Assembly (NCBI GenBank): GCA_029781975.1
Contig: JAKOVQ010000017.1
Location: forward strand, 1 to 64,000
Source: Acidobacteriota bacterium
GTDB taxonomy: Bacteria; Acidobacteriota; Thermoanaerobaculia; UBA5066
DNA length: 64,000 nucleotides
Reading direction: 5' to 3'
Notes under the pieces: generated by a model
Databases searched by the model: none
Seen by the model: only the letters and a program-made list of their open reading frames with translations
What the model was told of the DNA's origin: nothing
Shown here: piece after piece, positions 63,889 through 64,000 of the stretch
Layout of the letters: each line of letters opens with the position of its first letter
Position numbering within the stretch: position 1 is the stretch's first letter
Made by a program: the position numbers and the translations under genes

Positions 63889-64000
63889 CTCGGTTCCGTC
63901 CTCAGGTCGGGTTCCGGCGCGCGGGAGCGCCCCGGTGGGCGGAGAGCGGCCCCGGGAAGCCGGGAATATCGGCTGCCGCCGCTCCGTTCGTACTCAGGGT
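63889..64000 (-). other. Upstream region of the respiratory operon, cut by the window edge
   Basis: These 112 bp hold no gene. They probably contain the operon promoter. GATATT on the minus strand near 63972-63967 is the only AT-rich element, and it is too weak to call. No sigma-54 or dyad element is seen. Confidence 0.4.

Overview
The window is very GC-rich, densely packed, Gram-negative-type chromosomal DNA with no rRNA, tRNA, CRISPR array, insertion sequence or prophage that I can see. An alternative complex III next to an A2-type cytochrome oxidase, a DUF4388-FHA protein, a GH57/DUF4912 branching-type enzyme, several sigma-54 activators and an aceK gene together suggest an aerobic deep-branching Gram-negative bacterium. 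Acidobacteriota (Thermoanaerobaculia-like) is my best guess and Myxococcota-like is possible; this is inference, not proof.

Layout. 1-4.1 kb: three translationally coupled glycerophospholipid genes (AGPS-like flavoenzyme, GlpD, FGGY kinase). 4.2-7.3 kb: aceK beside its substrate gene icd. 7.4-10.9 kb: a methionine operon (metY, an ACT-less aspartate kinase, metX) preceded by what looks like a complete ribosome-mediated attenuator. It has a TTGACA promoter, a 54-codon leaderless leader ORF with a Cys/Met codon cluster, an antiterminator and a strong intrinsic terminator. 10.9-19.5 kb (minus strand): a YkgJ-like protein, then a tripartite exporter (ABC-2 permease, two ATPases, HlyD-type lipoprotein, TolC-type protein). 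The exporter is headed by a small Os1348/NHLP-like protein behind a good sigma-54 promoter, next to a sigma-54 activator gene. 19.5-26.3 kb: signalling (EAL protein, receiver, hybrid histidine kinase) flanked by two orphan SBP_bac_5 lipoproteins. 26.3-31.4 kb: pirin, an isochorismatase-like hydrolase, PII, Amt and a NifA-like activator. The same dyad, TGTCGG-N14-CCGACA, lies in front of both amt and the activator gene. 31.5-38.5 kb: polyprenol-type glycosyltransferases and a third orphan SBP_bac_5 lipoprotein. 38.5-51.4 kb: a DUF4388-FHA protein with a 36-codon upstream ORF, the GH57 enzyme, RapA and a 2038-residue alpha-2-macroglobulin. 51.4-63.9 kb (minus strand): actABCDEF, a small anchored protein, sco, coxB, coxA, coxC and a subunit IV, which form one respiratory operon.

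Two regulatory themes recur. Many first genes have a TANNNT box ending 6-9 nt before the start codon and no Shine-Dalgarno sequence, which suggests leaderless mRNAs. Operon-internal genes overlap by 4 nt (ATGA or GTGA) or sit within a few bases of each other. Sigma-54 promoters occur in front of the exporter operon, amt-glnB and perhaps the pirin gene.
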